A stretch of DNA of 45,320 bases from Minisyncoccota bacterium (GTDB lineage: Bacteria > Patescibacteriota > Minisyncoccia > Phycocordibacterales > UBA1550). The number at the start of each line of letters is the position of its first letter. The first letter of the stretch is position 1. Made by a program: the position numbers and the translations under genes. The notes beneath the pieces are model-generated. The model did not search any database and was not told the DNA's origin. It saw only the letters and a list, made by a program, of their open reading frames with translations. The stretch covers positions 1-45,320 of the forward strand of contig JAQTPS010000004.1 of assembly GCA_028712595.1 (NCBI GenBank), read 5' to 3'. Shown piece after piece: positions 20,133-28,108 of the stretch.

Positions 20133-20156
20133 ATATGTATTATAGCAAAGTTTTTT

Positions 20157-20174
20157 GAGGTGAGATGCGGTCAC
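20157..20174. repeat. Orphan 18-nt tRNA-tail element end
   Basis: gaggtgagatgcggtcac is identical to 21012-21029 (distal end of the tRNA-Ser(TGA) element). Confidence 0.55.
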
Positions 20175-20176
20175 TT

Positions 20177-20593
20177 TTACGACAAAACAACATTACCGGC
20201 ACTGTCACTGTATCCTTCGGTGGCTTCGACGAAGAAGGGCTCTTTGAGCATTTCAAGTGTTCCGTTTTTTGATGCCTTCTCCAATAATTCGTTTGAATAA
20301 GTTGGTGGAATATTTTCTGCGCAAGAGATAGTTATATGTGGGTATTTGTTTTTTGACTTGGCGTTTTCGACAAGAAGAGCATCGCCGTTCTCGTCAAAAG
20401 CGCGTCCAATAATTTTAATTTTCACCAATTTGCCCACCTCGATACCTTTTAAAGACGCCGGCTTGAATTCAATAGTTGAATGATGGGCAAATACTTTTGA
20501 ATGTTTGGGCGCAAATTTTGAAATAAGTTTTTCAGGGTCAACAACAAATAAAGCGGTGTAGAGAATATCTTTTTCTGAAGGTTTGTTTCCCAT
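20177..20593 (-). CDS. Small protein with two H-x-S/T motifs (possible 2H-phosphoesterase-like / RNA-repair-like)
   Basis: FAHHSTIEFKP and YPHITISCAENIPP spaced about 50 aa apart. Confidence 0.45.
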   Translation of the reverse strand: MGNKPSEKDILYTALFVVDPEKLISKFAPKHSKVFAHHSTIEFKPASLKGIEVGKLVKIKIIGRAFDENGDALLVENAKSKNKYPHITISCAENIPPTYSNELLEKASKNGTLEMLKEPFFVEATEGYSDSAGNVVLS

Positions 20594-20649
20594 AGTTTTA
20601 TTGTAGCACTATTCTTTTTCTGGCAGTTTGATGTGTGGTTAACACCAGT

Positions 20650-20979
20650 CTAGCTATTAAGAATCTCAACAGACCTTTTAATAGCAACAAAACCATAGGC
20701 CCACAAAAATGGTAACCAAATAGGCATGAGACCAAGTAATGAATTTCTTGTAAAAGTTTCTACACCCGTACTCACAAAAAGATATTCCGAAGCAATCATT
20801 ACGAAGAAGCCAAAAACAAGTACCAAAAAATCATTCGCGGTCTTCTTGGCGAGCAAGGAAACTACAATAATTCCAAAATAAACCAAAGCGAGGATATAGT
20901 CGTTTGCTATTAATGGTATTAATCCAATCATTACTATAATCGGAAGTGCGTTTTTTAAAATTTTTAAAACTTTTTGCAT
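20650..20979 (-). CDS. Hypothetical membrane protein
   Basis: 109 aa, about four hydrophobic segments. Confidence 0.6.
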   Translation of the reverse strand: MQKVLKILKNALPIIVMIGLIPLIANDYILALVYFGIIVVSLLAKKTANDFLVLVFGFFVMIASEYLFVSTGVETFTRNSLLGLMPIWLPFLWAYGFVAIKRSVEILNS

Positions 20980-21008
20980 AAATGCATTATATCATGCACT
21001 AAGATTGA

Positions 21009-21294
21009 GAGGAGGTGAGATGCGGTCACGGCATAAGGAGAGATTCGCCCGCGACTAAATTTTTGCCGTCGCAAAAATTTGTCTGGGCACTGGCTCGTCT
21101 ATTTTAAAGCCGGAGGAGAGATTCTCCTTCGAGTTTTTCTTCGCCGTCGCTCAGAAAACTCTAGGCACTGCCTCGCTTGTTTTTTCTACTGAAAAAACAT
21201 AGCTCCGGCATTCGAATCTCACACGGAAGTCGTGCAGACGACTTCCTCTCCTCCGCCAAATCAAAAAACCGCCCCTACGGACGGTTAGATTTGG
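21009..21294 (-). repeat. tRNA-tail element of tRNA-Ser(TGA), multi-module
   Basis: On the tRNA strand: GGCGGAGGAG-[AGGAAGTCGTCTGCACGACTTCCGT]-GTGAGATTCGAA-TGCCGGAGCTAT..., direct partial copies GAATCTCTCCTCC, GAATCTCTCC, GCATCTCACCTCCTC; 31-nt GACG-loop hairpin at 21053-21083. Confidence 0.87.
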
Positions 21295-21381
21295 CGGAGG
21301 AGGTGAGATTCGAACTCACGGTCCGGTTGCCCAGACTCCTGTTTTCAAGACAGGTGCGATCGACCACTCCGCCACTCCTCC
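21295..21381 (-). tRNA. tRNA-Ser (anticodon TGA)
   Basis: Reverse complement GGAGGAGTGGCGGAGTGGTCGATCGCACCTGTCTTGAAAACAGGAGTCTGGGCAACCGGACCGTGAGTTCGAATCTCACCTCCTCCG. Confidence 0.95.
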
Positions 21382-21448
21382 AATTCGTCTATACTAGCAG
21401 AAAAAGCATAAAAGGCAATGGAGGCAAGAGATGCTATACTGTACATAT

Positions 21449-21853
21449 ATGCGATATTTGGGTATTGATTATGGGAGTAAACGCGTAGGCGTGGCCGTTT
21501 CCGACGAGGGTGGCAAGGTGGCTTTTCCGTACGCAATACTTCAAAACGGCAAAGGGCTCGTGGGGGAGATAAAAACCATCTGCGCTCACGAGTATGTCGA
21601 GAAGCTTGTCATTGGCGAGTCACTCGATTACAAAGGGAGTCCGAACCTGATAATGAAAGAAATCAGAGCTTTCATATTGGAGCTTAAAAAAGTTATCAAA
21701 ATTCCTATTTTAAACGAGCGTGAATTTATGTCGACTCAACAGGCGCGATTTTTCCAAGGAAAGAAAAAAAGAGTGGACGATTCCGCCGCCGCAATTATTT
21801 TACAAAGTTATTTAGACCGCAAAAACAACAAATCAATTTTAGAATCTATTTAA
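21449..21853 (+). CDS. ruvX: RuvX/YqgF-like Holliday junction resolvase
   Basis: MRYLGIDYGSKRVGVAVSDEGG...VIGESLDYKGSPN...DDSAAAIILQSYLDRK. Confidence 0.92.
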   Translation: MRYLGIDYGSKRVGVAVSDEGGKVAFPYAILQNGKGLVGEIKTICAHEYVEKLVIGESLDYKGSPNLIMKEIRAFILELKKVIKIPILNEREFMSTQQARFFQGKKKRVDDSAAAIILQSYLDRKNNKSILESI

Positions 21854-21857
21854 AGAC

Positions 21858-22184
21858 ATGATTACTTTTGAAGAATTTAAAAAAGCAGAAATAAAAACAG
21901 GGAAAATTCTTTCAGCGGAAAAAGTTCCCGACGCCGACAAGCTAATTAAACTTATGGTTGATATTGGTGAAGAAACTCCTCGCCAAATACTTTCTGGCGT
22001 TGCTTTGCATTATCCAGACCCATCTGTTTTGGTTGGTAAGCGCGTGCCAGTGCTCGCAAATCTACCTACACGCACAATCCGCGGGCTTGAAAGCCAAGGA
22101 ATGGTGCTTTACGCAGTAGGGGAAGGATTTGTAACGACCGTGGAACCGGCAACTGAAATACCAACCGGAACACCGATCCAGTAA
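21858..22184 (+). CDS. tRNA-binding (EMAPII/Trbp111-like) domain protein, MetG beta-like
   Basis: ITFEEFKKAEIKTGKILSAEKVPDADKLIKLMVDIGEETPRQILSGVALHYPDPSVLVGKRVPVLANLPTRTIRGLESQGMVL. Confidence 0.88.
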   Translation: MITFEEFKKAEIKTGKILSAEKVPDADKLIKLMVDIGEETPRQILSGVALHYPDPSVLVGKRVPVLANLPTRTIRGLESQGMVLYAVGEGFVTTVEPATEIPTGTPIQ

Positions 22185-22193
22185 TTTCCCCAG

Positions 22194-22793
22194 ATGCAGA
22201 GTATTTTCAACCCAAATCTAATTGCACTTATAGAGATATCCGGATATCTTGGCTTATTCACTATTGTATTTGCAGAATCCGGACTTTTCTTTGGTTTTTT
22301 TCTGCCGGGTGACAGCTTGCTTTTTACCGCGGGTCTTCTTTCTTCGCAAGGGCTTCTTAATATTTTTTATCTCGTTCCTTTGGTAGTTTTGGGAGCAATC
22401 CTTGGAGACAGCGTCGGATATTGGTTTGGCAAAAAAGTTGGTCCCAAAATTTTTTTTCACGAACATTCTTTTTTGTTTAATAAACGTCATCTCGAACGCA
22501 CAAAATCTTTTTACTTGAAGTATGGCCCGCGGGCAATAATTCTCGCGCGCTTCGTGCCGATAGTTCGTACTTTCACCCCGATTTTTGCCGGAGTTGGCGA
22601 AATGCCGTACAGCATGTTCCTCCGCTATAACGTTATAGGAGGAGTTGTATGGGCGGCAGGTGCCACCTTGCTCGGATATTTTTTGGGCGCTGTCATTCCG
22701 AATGCCGAAAACTATCTTTTGCCAATAGTTCTTGTGATTATTTTTGTATCTTTCCTGCCTATTATTTTTGAGTTTTGGAAAAACCGTAAATAA
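22194..22793 (+). CDS. DedA family membrane protein
   Basis: FFLPGDSLLFTAGLL, GDSVGYWFGKKVG, ARFVPIVRTFTPIFAGVGEM. Confidence 0.9.
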   Translation: MQSIFNPNLIALIEISGYLGLFTIVFAESGLFFGFFLPGDSLLFTAGLLSSQGLLNIFYLVPLVVLGAILGDSVGYWFGKKVGPKIFFHEHSFLFNKRHLERTKSFYLKYGPRAIILARFVPIVRTFTPIFAGVGEMPYSMFLRYNVIGGVVWAAGATLLGYFLGAVIPNAENYLLPIVLVIIFVSFLPIIFEFWKNRK

Positions 22794-22794
22794 T

Positions 22795-22840
22795 CCAGCT
22801 GGGTGTCGGGCTCTCGGTGGAGAGTCCTAACCTAGCTGGG
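22795..22840. repeat. Intergenic hairpin / imperfect palindrome without poly-T
   Basis: ccagctgggtgtcgggctctc-ggtg-gagagtcctaacctagctggg; arms pair nearly throughout. Confidence 0.7.
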
Positions 22841-22876
22841 TACATTTTCTTCCTGTAGTGATGTATACTGTATATA

Positions 22877-23950
22877 ATGTCGCGTAGTAAATTCTACCAA
22901 TTTTTTCCGCCACCACAGTTGCTTCAAATGTCTGCCGTCGGACTTGATATTTCTGATGCTTCAGTACGTTTCGCAGAGCTTCTTGAGACACGTGATGGTT
23001 TTGTCATTGGGCGATACGGGGAACGACCAATTCCGCGCGGAATTATCGAGTCAGGAGAAGTAAAAAAACCAACCGACCTACGCGCAATTTTGACGGAACT
23101 TAAAAAGGCCTACAATCTCGAGTTTGCGATTATGTCCCTTCCCGAAGAAAAAGCATATCTTTTTGATTTACATTTGCCGAAAATGAAATACAGCGAGATT
23201 CGTGATGCCATAGAGCTTGTGCTTGAGGAGCGCGTGCCTCTAAAAAACCAAGAAGCGCTATTTGACTATGAAATAGAAAAAGAAACGAAGGACAGTATTC
23301 ACTTGGCCGTGTCTGCTGTGTCGCGAGTGTTTGTTGACGGTTATCTGGAGGCGTTTTCTGGAACGGGAATTACCCCAACAGCATTTGAAATAGAAGCGCA
23401 ATCCACTGCGCGGGCAATTATTCCAATGTGGGACATGGGCCCATCTATGATTGTTGATTTTGGAAAGACACGCACAGGAATTGCTATTGTGTCGAACGGC
23501 GTGGTGCGTTTTACGTCAACTTTACCGATAGGAGGCACTTCTCTCACCGATATAATCGCGAGAAAATTTGGAATCCCCTTTGACGAGGCCGAGAAACTAA
23601 AACGCGAGAAAGGGGTGGTGGGGGAGAGGGGAAAAGAAGATTTGTCGCTCACTCTTACTTCAACGATATCGATTCTTCGGGACGAGATAAAAAAACATTG
23701 TGTATTTTGGCGAACCCATGATGATTATGGAGAAAAACCTACACCCATACAAAAAATTTATTTATGCGGTGGTGATTCAAACTTGTCGGGATTCTCAGAC
23801 TATCTTTCCAAAGGGCTTGGAATCCCAATTTCTCTTGGAAATGTTATGGTTAATGTGAATTCTCTGGAACATTACGTGCCGGAGATTAACTTTAGTGACT
23901 CGCTTCGATATGCGACGGCAATCGGGCTTGCCCTTCGTCGGTTACGTTAA
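22877..23950 (+). CDS. pilM: Type IV pilus assembly protein PilM-like
   Basis: VGLDISDASVRFAEL, VDFGKTRTGIAIVSNGVVRFTSTLPIGGTSLTDIIARKFGI, IYLCGGDSNLSGFSDYLSKGLGI. Confidence 0.85.
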   Translation: MSRSKFYQFFPPPQLLQMSAVGLDISDASVRFAELLETRDGFVIGRYGERPIPRGIIESGEVKKPTDLRAILTELKKAYNLEFAIMSLPEEKAYLFDLHLPKMKYSEIRDAIELVLEERVPLKNQEALFDYEIEKETKDSIHLAVSAVSRVFVDGYLEAFSGTGITPTAFEIEAQSTARAIIPMWDMGPSMIVDFGKTRTGIAIVSNGVVRFTSTLPIGGTSLTDIIARKFGIPFDEAEKLKREKGVVGERGKEDLSLTLTSTISILRDEIKKHCVFWRTHDDYGEKPTPIQKIYLCGGDSNLSGFSDYLSKGLGIPISLGNVMVNVNSLEHYVPEINFSDSLRYATAIGLALRRLR

Positions 23951-23959
23951 AATTATTTT

Positions 23960-24520
23960 ATGTTAAACATTTTACCAACTGAAGAAAAGAAAAAAGTAAT
24001 CTCGGAATACCATCTCCGACTCGGAATTGTTTTAGTTTGCGCAATAACAGCCCTCGTTATTGCAAGCTTAATTCTTTTGATTCCGTCATATATTCTCGCT
24101 ACATCCAAATATCATTTGGTTGCCGATAATTTTGCAAAACTTGAATCAATGCAGAACAACATTGATGAACAAAAAGGAATAGATGCCAAAATTACAGAAG
24201 TAAACAAAAAAATTTCTATGCTTCTAAACACAGATAGTTACACCTCTGCCACTGTCTCTAGTGTGATTTTAAAAATTATTGCGGAAAAAGGATCTGCTGT
24301 AAAAATAAAAAGCATATTGTATGACAAAAATTCTGATAGGGAACGCTATGTTGTTTCTGGCACAGCTGATACGAGAGACGGCATGGCTTCGTTTGTGGAA
24401 TCATTGAAAAAAGATTTATTTTTTACTAGGGTCGATATTCCAATTGGTAGTTATGTAAAGAGCGCTAATATTGATTTTGGCGTTGTTCTTGAGCACGGCA
24501 CTCCTCCAAAGACATTATGA
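23960..24520 (+). CDS. PilN-like protein
   Basis: MLNILPTEEKKKV + single TM; follows pilM. Confidence 0.65.
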   Translation: MLNILPTEEKKKVISEYHLRLGIVLVCAITALVIASLILLIPSYILATSKYHLVADNFAKLESMQNNIDEQKGIDAKITEVNKKISMLLNTDSYTSATVSSVILKIIAEKGSAVKIKSILYDKNSDRERYVVSGTADTRDGMASFVESLKKDLFFTRVDIPIGSYVKSANIDFGVVLEHGTPPKTL

Positions 24521-25089
24521 AAAAAAACAAAACAAAAACCCTTTTCTTTGTTGCTCTCGCCGTAATGGTTATCTCCGGCGGAGTGTATGCGTTTTTCTTC
24601 GTTGCCATGAAGGACAAGATTGGTTCGATAACGGATCTTTCTATAAAAGCTGAAGAACTTTCAGGGAGTGAATTTCAAAAAGTCTCCAGCGCTTATGCTG
24701 TTAGTATCGAAAGCGCCAATATCGAAAAACTTTCAACATACGATATTAAAGAAAGCGACATTGTAGAATTTACTAAAAAAATTGAATCACTGGGTCCGGA
24801 TTCGTCCACAGAACTTTCTATAGAATCATTGGATCAACAGACCGGCCAGAATGGTGAGCCAGTTCTCGTTTTTCGCCTTAAGGCGTCAGGAAAATTCCAA
24901 GACGTAATGCGCCTTATTTTGCTTCTTGAAAATTATCCTGCGCAATTTGAGTGGGCGGGGGTGGAATTAGCCCGCGAAGATAAGATGTTTACAGAGGTCG
25001 ATTCAAAAGGAGTATCTAAGGTCGTTGCCGGGCCGACAAAATGGAAGGTAAGGATTTCCTTGGTTGTCCTTAATTTTATAAAAGCATAA
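24517..25089 (+). CDS. PilO-like protein
   Basis: N-terminal TM, periplasmic domain, overlaps the pilN-like gene. Confidence 0.55.
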   Translation: MKKNKTKTLFFVALAVMVISGGVYAFFFVAMKDKIGSITDLSIKAEELSGSEFQKVSSAYAVSIESANIEKLSTYDIKESDIVEFTKKIESLGPDSSTELSIESLDQQTGQNGEPVLVFRLKASGKFQDVMRLILLLENYPAQFEWAGVELAREDKMFTEVDSKGVSKVVAGPTKWKVRISLVVLNFIKA

Positions 25090-25091
25090 AT

Positions 25092-25421
25092 ATGCCTAAA
25101 AAAGATTTAACCAAAAACTTCAAAAAACTATTTTCGAGCCGTGAGGCGGATTCCTCTAGGGCGGAAATCACGCCGTATCGTGATTGGCTAATAATAGTAA
25201 TAGTATTTTTTGTTGGAATTGTGGCATCGGTCTTGTTTAATATTTATCTATCGATGCAAATTAACAGCGATAGTTTTTCTGTAGCAGGGCAGAAAAATCC
25301 GGAAGGGTTGAAATTAAACCACAAAGGACTCACGGAAGTTCTTGATAATTTTTCCGCGAAAGAAACTGCATTTGAAAAATTAAAAACCGAAGGCGTGACG
25401 GTGGTTGACCCTTCGCTCTGA
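25092..25421 (+). CDS. Hypothetical single-TM protein of the pilus operon
   Basis: MPKKDLTKNFKKLFSSREADSS...WLIIVIVFFVGIVASVLFNIYL; 2-nt spacing to the upstream gene. Confidence 0.65.
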   Translation: MPKKDLTKNFKKLFSSREADSSRAEITPYRDWLIIVIVFFVGIVASVLFNIYLSMQINSDSFSVAGQKNPEGLKLNHKGLTEVLDNFSAKETAFEKLKTEGVTVVDPSL

Positions 25422-25456
25422 TGTGGTAGAGTTCGTGTGTTGGAAGTCTATTGGTT

Positions 25457-25528
25457 GCCCTTGTAGTTCAATGGATAGAACTGCGGACTTCTAAGCCGTC
25501 AATGTTGGTTCGATTCCAACCGGGGGCA
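25457..25528 (+). tRNA. tRNA-Arg (anticodon TCT)
   Basis: GCCCTTGTAGTTCAATGGATAGAACTGCGGACTTCTAAGCCGTCAATGTTGGTTCGATTCCAACCGGGGGCA; loop CTTCTAA. Confidence 0.93.
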
Positions 25529-25898
25529 CAGCTAAAAAATACTGCTTTAGGGCAGTATTTTTGTTGACGCTGTGCCCCCGGTTGGAATCGAACGGGAGGG
25601 GGTCGGGGAACGGTAGTTCCCCGTGGAGGAAAACAACGAGCGAAGCGAGTGTTAGAAACCGTGGGTTTCTAAAGAGCCCGAGTGAAACGCGGGCGAGTTC
25701 GATAGCGAAGCGTCCAACCAGTTGTGCCGGGCGTAGCGATGTTTTGCGAGCTCGCAAAACCGCGAGCCGGGGTCGCGAGTACTTACATTTTTTGCGAATT
25801 TATGAAGCAAAAAATTTAGTAACTCGTGACCACAAGCGTCACCACAGAAAACAACGAGTGAAGCGACGGCGAGTAAAATATTCGTGACCACAAATTAT
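25529..25898 (+). repeat. tRNA-tail element of tRNA-Arg(TCT)
   Basis: Hairpin ATACTGCtttaGGGCAGTATTTTT, then GCTGTGCCCCCGGTTGGAATCGAAC (inverted tRNA 3' end), palindrome GTTTTGCGAGCTCGCAAAAC (25741-25760), GGTCGCGAGTACTTA..TTAGTAACTCGTGACCACAAG. Confidence 0.85.
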
Positions 25899-25980
25899 CT
25901 CCATTGTTTTTCTTTCGAAATCTGATATAGTGCCAAAATGATACCGGGCAAGAAGGGGATATAAGTTAAAAATTGAATAC

Positions 25981-26053
25981 GGGCGATTAGCTCAGTTGGT
26001 AGAGCAGCGCTTTTACACAGCGAAGGTCAGGGGTTCAAATCCCTTATCGCCCA
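25981..26053 (+). tRNA. tRNA-Val (anticodon TAC)
   Basis: GGGCGATTAGCTCAGTTGGTAGAGCAGCGCTTTTACACAGCGAAGGTCAGGGGTTCAAATCCCTTATCGCCCA. Confidence 0.95.
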
Positions 26054-26340
26054 CAAATATTAGCTCCAAATGCGGAGCATTTGAGCTGTATATTTGTGTG
26101 GCGATAAGGGATTTGAAAGCCGGAGCGCGACGGCGCGAGGCGGGGTCGAGGAATTTTTCAGCAGAAAAATATCCGTGACCGAATCCCTTATCGCCCACAA
26201 ATATTAGCTCCAAATGCGGAGCATTTGAGCTGTATATTTGTGTGGCGATAAGGGATTTGAAAGCCGGAGCGCGACGGCGCGAGGCGGGGTCGAGGAATTT
26301 TTCAGCAGAAAAATATCCGTGACCGAATCCCTTATCGCCC
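26041..26340 (+). repeat. 144-bp tandem tRNA-tail units of tRNA-Val (two full units plus terminal partial copy)
   Basis: CCCTTATCGCCC recurs at 26041, 26185 and 26329 (period 144). Each unit = direct tRNA 3' end, hairpin, inverted copy (TGTGTGGCGATAAGGGATTTGAA), core AGCCGGAGCGCGACGGCGCGAGGC..CAGCAGAAAAATATCCGTGACCGAAT. Confidence 0.95.
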
Positions 26341-26348
26341 CCCATACC

Positions 26349-27134
26349 ATGTCCTCAACTATCCAAATCCCCATCCTCTACGAAGATTCCGAAGTGGTTG
26401 TTATCAATAAACCAGCTGGTCTTGTTGTGCACCCTGACGGTCGCACCAATGAAGAAACTCTTGTTGATTGGATTTCCTCTCATTATCCAGATATCGCCCA
26501 AAAAGAAGTGGGTGAGTCGATAAAACTCACCGATGGAGGTGAAATAAAAAAACCAGGAGTAGTTCACCGCATTGACCGCGAAACTTCGGGCGTGCTTTTG
26601 ATTGCAAAGACCCAAGAATCTTTTTTTAATTTAAAATCGCAATTTCAAGCGCGCACAATAAAGAAAAATTACAAAACTATTTGCTACGGATTTTTCAAAG
26701 AGCCGAAAGGTATGATAAATAAAGTAATTGGTCGCTCTGCTAGCGATTTCAGAAAATGGTCTGCGGAGTTTGGCGCAAGGGGAGAGCTTCGTGAGGCCTC
26801 AACAGAATACAAAGTGCTGGGTCAAGGTGAAGTTGATGCTACTGAAAGCAAAGACAGGAGCGAAGGAGAAATAAAACTTTCATACCTTGATGTTTTTCCT
26901 CACACCGGACGCACACACCAAATACGTGTTCACTTGAAGGCGATTGGCCACCCTATTGTTTGTGACGCTCTTTATGCTCCGAAAATGCCGAGAGTTTTGG
27001 GCTTTAAACGCATAGCTCTCCACGCGTCCTCTATTGTCTTTAAACTTCAAAATGGGAGAGAAAAAAAAGTTGAAGCGCCCCTACCTCCCGATTTCCAAGA
27101 CGGTCTTGCCACGTTAGAAATCGCGGGCGTTTAG
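26349..27134 (+). CDS. RluA family pseudouridine synthase
   Basis: VVINKPAGLVVHPDGRTNEETLVDWI, HRIDRETSGVLLIAKT, PHTGRTHQIRVHLKAIGHPIVCDALY. Confidence 0.92.
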   Translation: MSSTIQIPILYEDSEVVVINKPAGLVVHPDGRTNEETLVDWISSHYPDIAQKEVGESIKLTDGGEIKKPGVVHRIDRETSGVLLIAKTQESFFNLKSQFQARTIKKNYKTICYGFFKEPKGMINKVIGRSASDFRKWSAEFGARGELREASTEYKVLGQGEVDATESKDRSEGEIKLSYLDVFPHTGRTHQIRVHLKAIGHPIVCDALYAPKMPRVLGFKRIALHASSIVFKLQNGREKKVEAPLPPDFQDGLATLEIAGV

Positions 27135-27283
27135 AGACATCTCGTCTGTAGTTGTGCAAAGAAAATCAATATATAAATGTTATTTGTCAGTGGAACTAAT
27201 GGGCGGAACGCCCTATTTCTAACGTGGCTTGCAGAACTCGGTCTCGTGTGATAGAGTAGCGATTACTTGGTTTAGAAAAATTT

Positions 27284-27706
27284 ATGGGAAAAACAACTAT
27301 ACAAATGAGCCCCGTAGCCGTAGCAGATCGCAAAGATTTGCCTATTCGCGCTGGCGCAACCGTCAAGGTTTATCAAAAGATTGAAGAAAAGGGTAAAATC
27401 CGTCTTCAGGTTTTTGAAGGTCTTGTTCTCGGAATAAAAGGTGGAAAGAGCAACGGTTCTATGTTCACTGTTCGCAAGACAGCAAGTGGTGTTGGTGTTG
27501 AAAGAATTTTCCCTCTCTACTCTCCTTCGATAGACAAGATAGAAATTGTTCGACAATCTGACGTTCGTCGCGCAAAACTTTCATATTTGAGAGCAAAAAC
27601 AAGTCACGACATCCGTCGCAAAATGCGTCACACAAAGACAGGTAGCACAGTTCCTGTTCAGGAAGGTGAAGTGGTAGAAACAGAAGCAGCAGAAGCAAAA
27701 GCATAG
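27284..27706 (+). CDS. rplS: 50S ribosomal protein L19
   Basis: GATVKVYQKIEEKGKIRLQVFEGLVLGIKGG...FTVRKTASGVGVERIFPLYSPSIDKIEIVRQSDVRRAKLSYLR. Confidence 0.95.
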   Translation: MGKTTIQMSPVAVADRKDLPIRAGATVKVYQKIEEKGKIRLQVFEGLVLGIKGGKSNGSMFTVRKTASGVGVERIFPLYSPSIDKIEIVRQSDVRRAKLSYLRAKTSHDIRRKMRHTKTGSTVPVQEGEVVETEAAEAKA

Positions 27707-27708
27707 AG

Positions 27709-27741
27709 ACGACAAGCGGGCACAAGCCCGCTTTTGTTTTT
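27709..27741 (+). terminator. Rho-independent terminator after rplS
   Basis: acaagcgggcacaagcccgcttttgttttt. Confidence 0.75.
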
Positions 27742-27793
27742 AACTTGAAATTTGGTGGGTATTCCTCTATGATGTGGAAGTTATTGAAAATAT

Positions 27794-27877
27794 GCCCAGG
27801 TGGCGAAACTGGTAGACGTACTACCTTGAGGTGGTAGCGCCCGCAAGGGCATGGAGGTTCGAGTCCTCTCCTGGGCA
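27794..27877 (+). tRNA. tRNA-Leu (anticodon GAG)
   Basis: GCCCAGGTGGCGAAACTGGTAGACGTACTACCTTGAGGTGGTAGCGCCCGCAAGGGCATGGAGGTTCGAGTCCTCTCCTGGGCA; long variable arm. Confidence 0.95.
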
Positions 27878-28036
27878 CTAGCAAAAACCGCGTAAGCGGT
27901 TTTTTAGTGCCCAGGAAGCAAAGCGGAGCTTTGCGTGAGGACTCGAACGCCGGAGCGATAGTGAGCAAGCTTGCGAGTCCGCGAGGCGGTGCCTAGCCCG
28001 AGTTGAGTGGCGACGAAACGAGAGGCGAGGGAGAGT
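27878..28036 (+). repeat. tRNA-tail element of tRNA-Leu(GAG)
   Basis: Terminator AAAAACCGCgtaaGCGGTTTTTT; GTGCCCAGGA-[AGCAAAGCGGAGCTTTGCGT]-GAGGACTCGAAC-GCCGGAGCGAT; GAGGCGGTGCCTAGCCCGAGTTGAGTGGCGACGAAACGAGAGGCGAGGGAGAGTC. Confidence 0.85.
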
Positions 28037-28108
28037 CACAGAATCTAATATAAAAAAATCCCAAGTAGACCGAAGTCGTACTTGAGATTTTTCGCCGAAA
28101 CTAAAGAA

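Noticed and set aside
25491-25891. ORFs of 79-108 aa downstream of tRNA-Arg(TCT)
   Set aside because: Fall in the tail element; coding potential not credible.
26013-26345. 110-aa minus-strand ORF with internal exact duplication
   Set aside because: It is the translation of the 144-bp tandem tRNA-tail units and tRNA-Val; non-coding.
26238-26348. N-terminal extension of the RluA ORF (MCGDKGFESRSATARGG...)
   Set aside because: Lies in the tRNA-Val tail repeat; the family start is at 26349 (MSSTIQIPILYEDSEVVVINKPAG).
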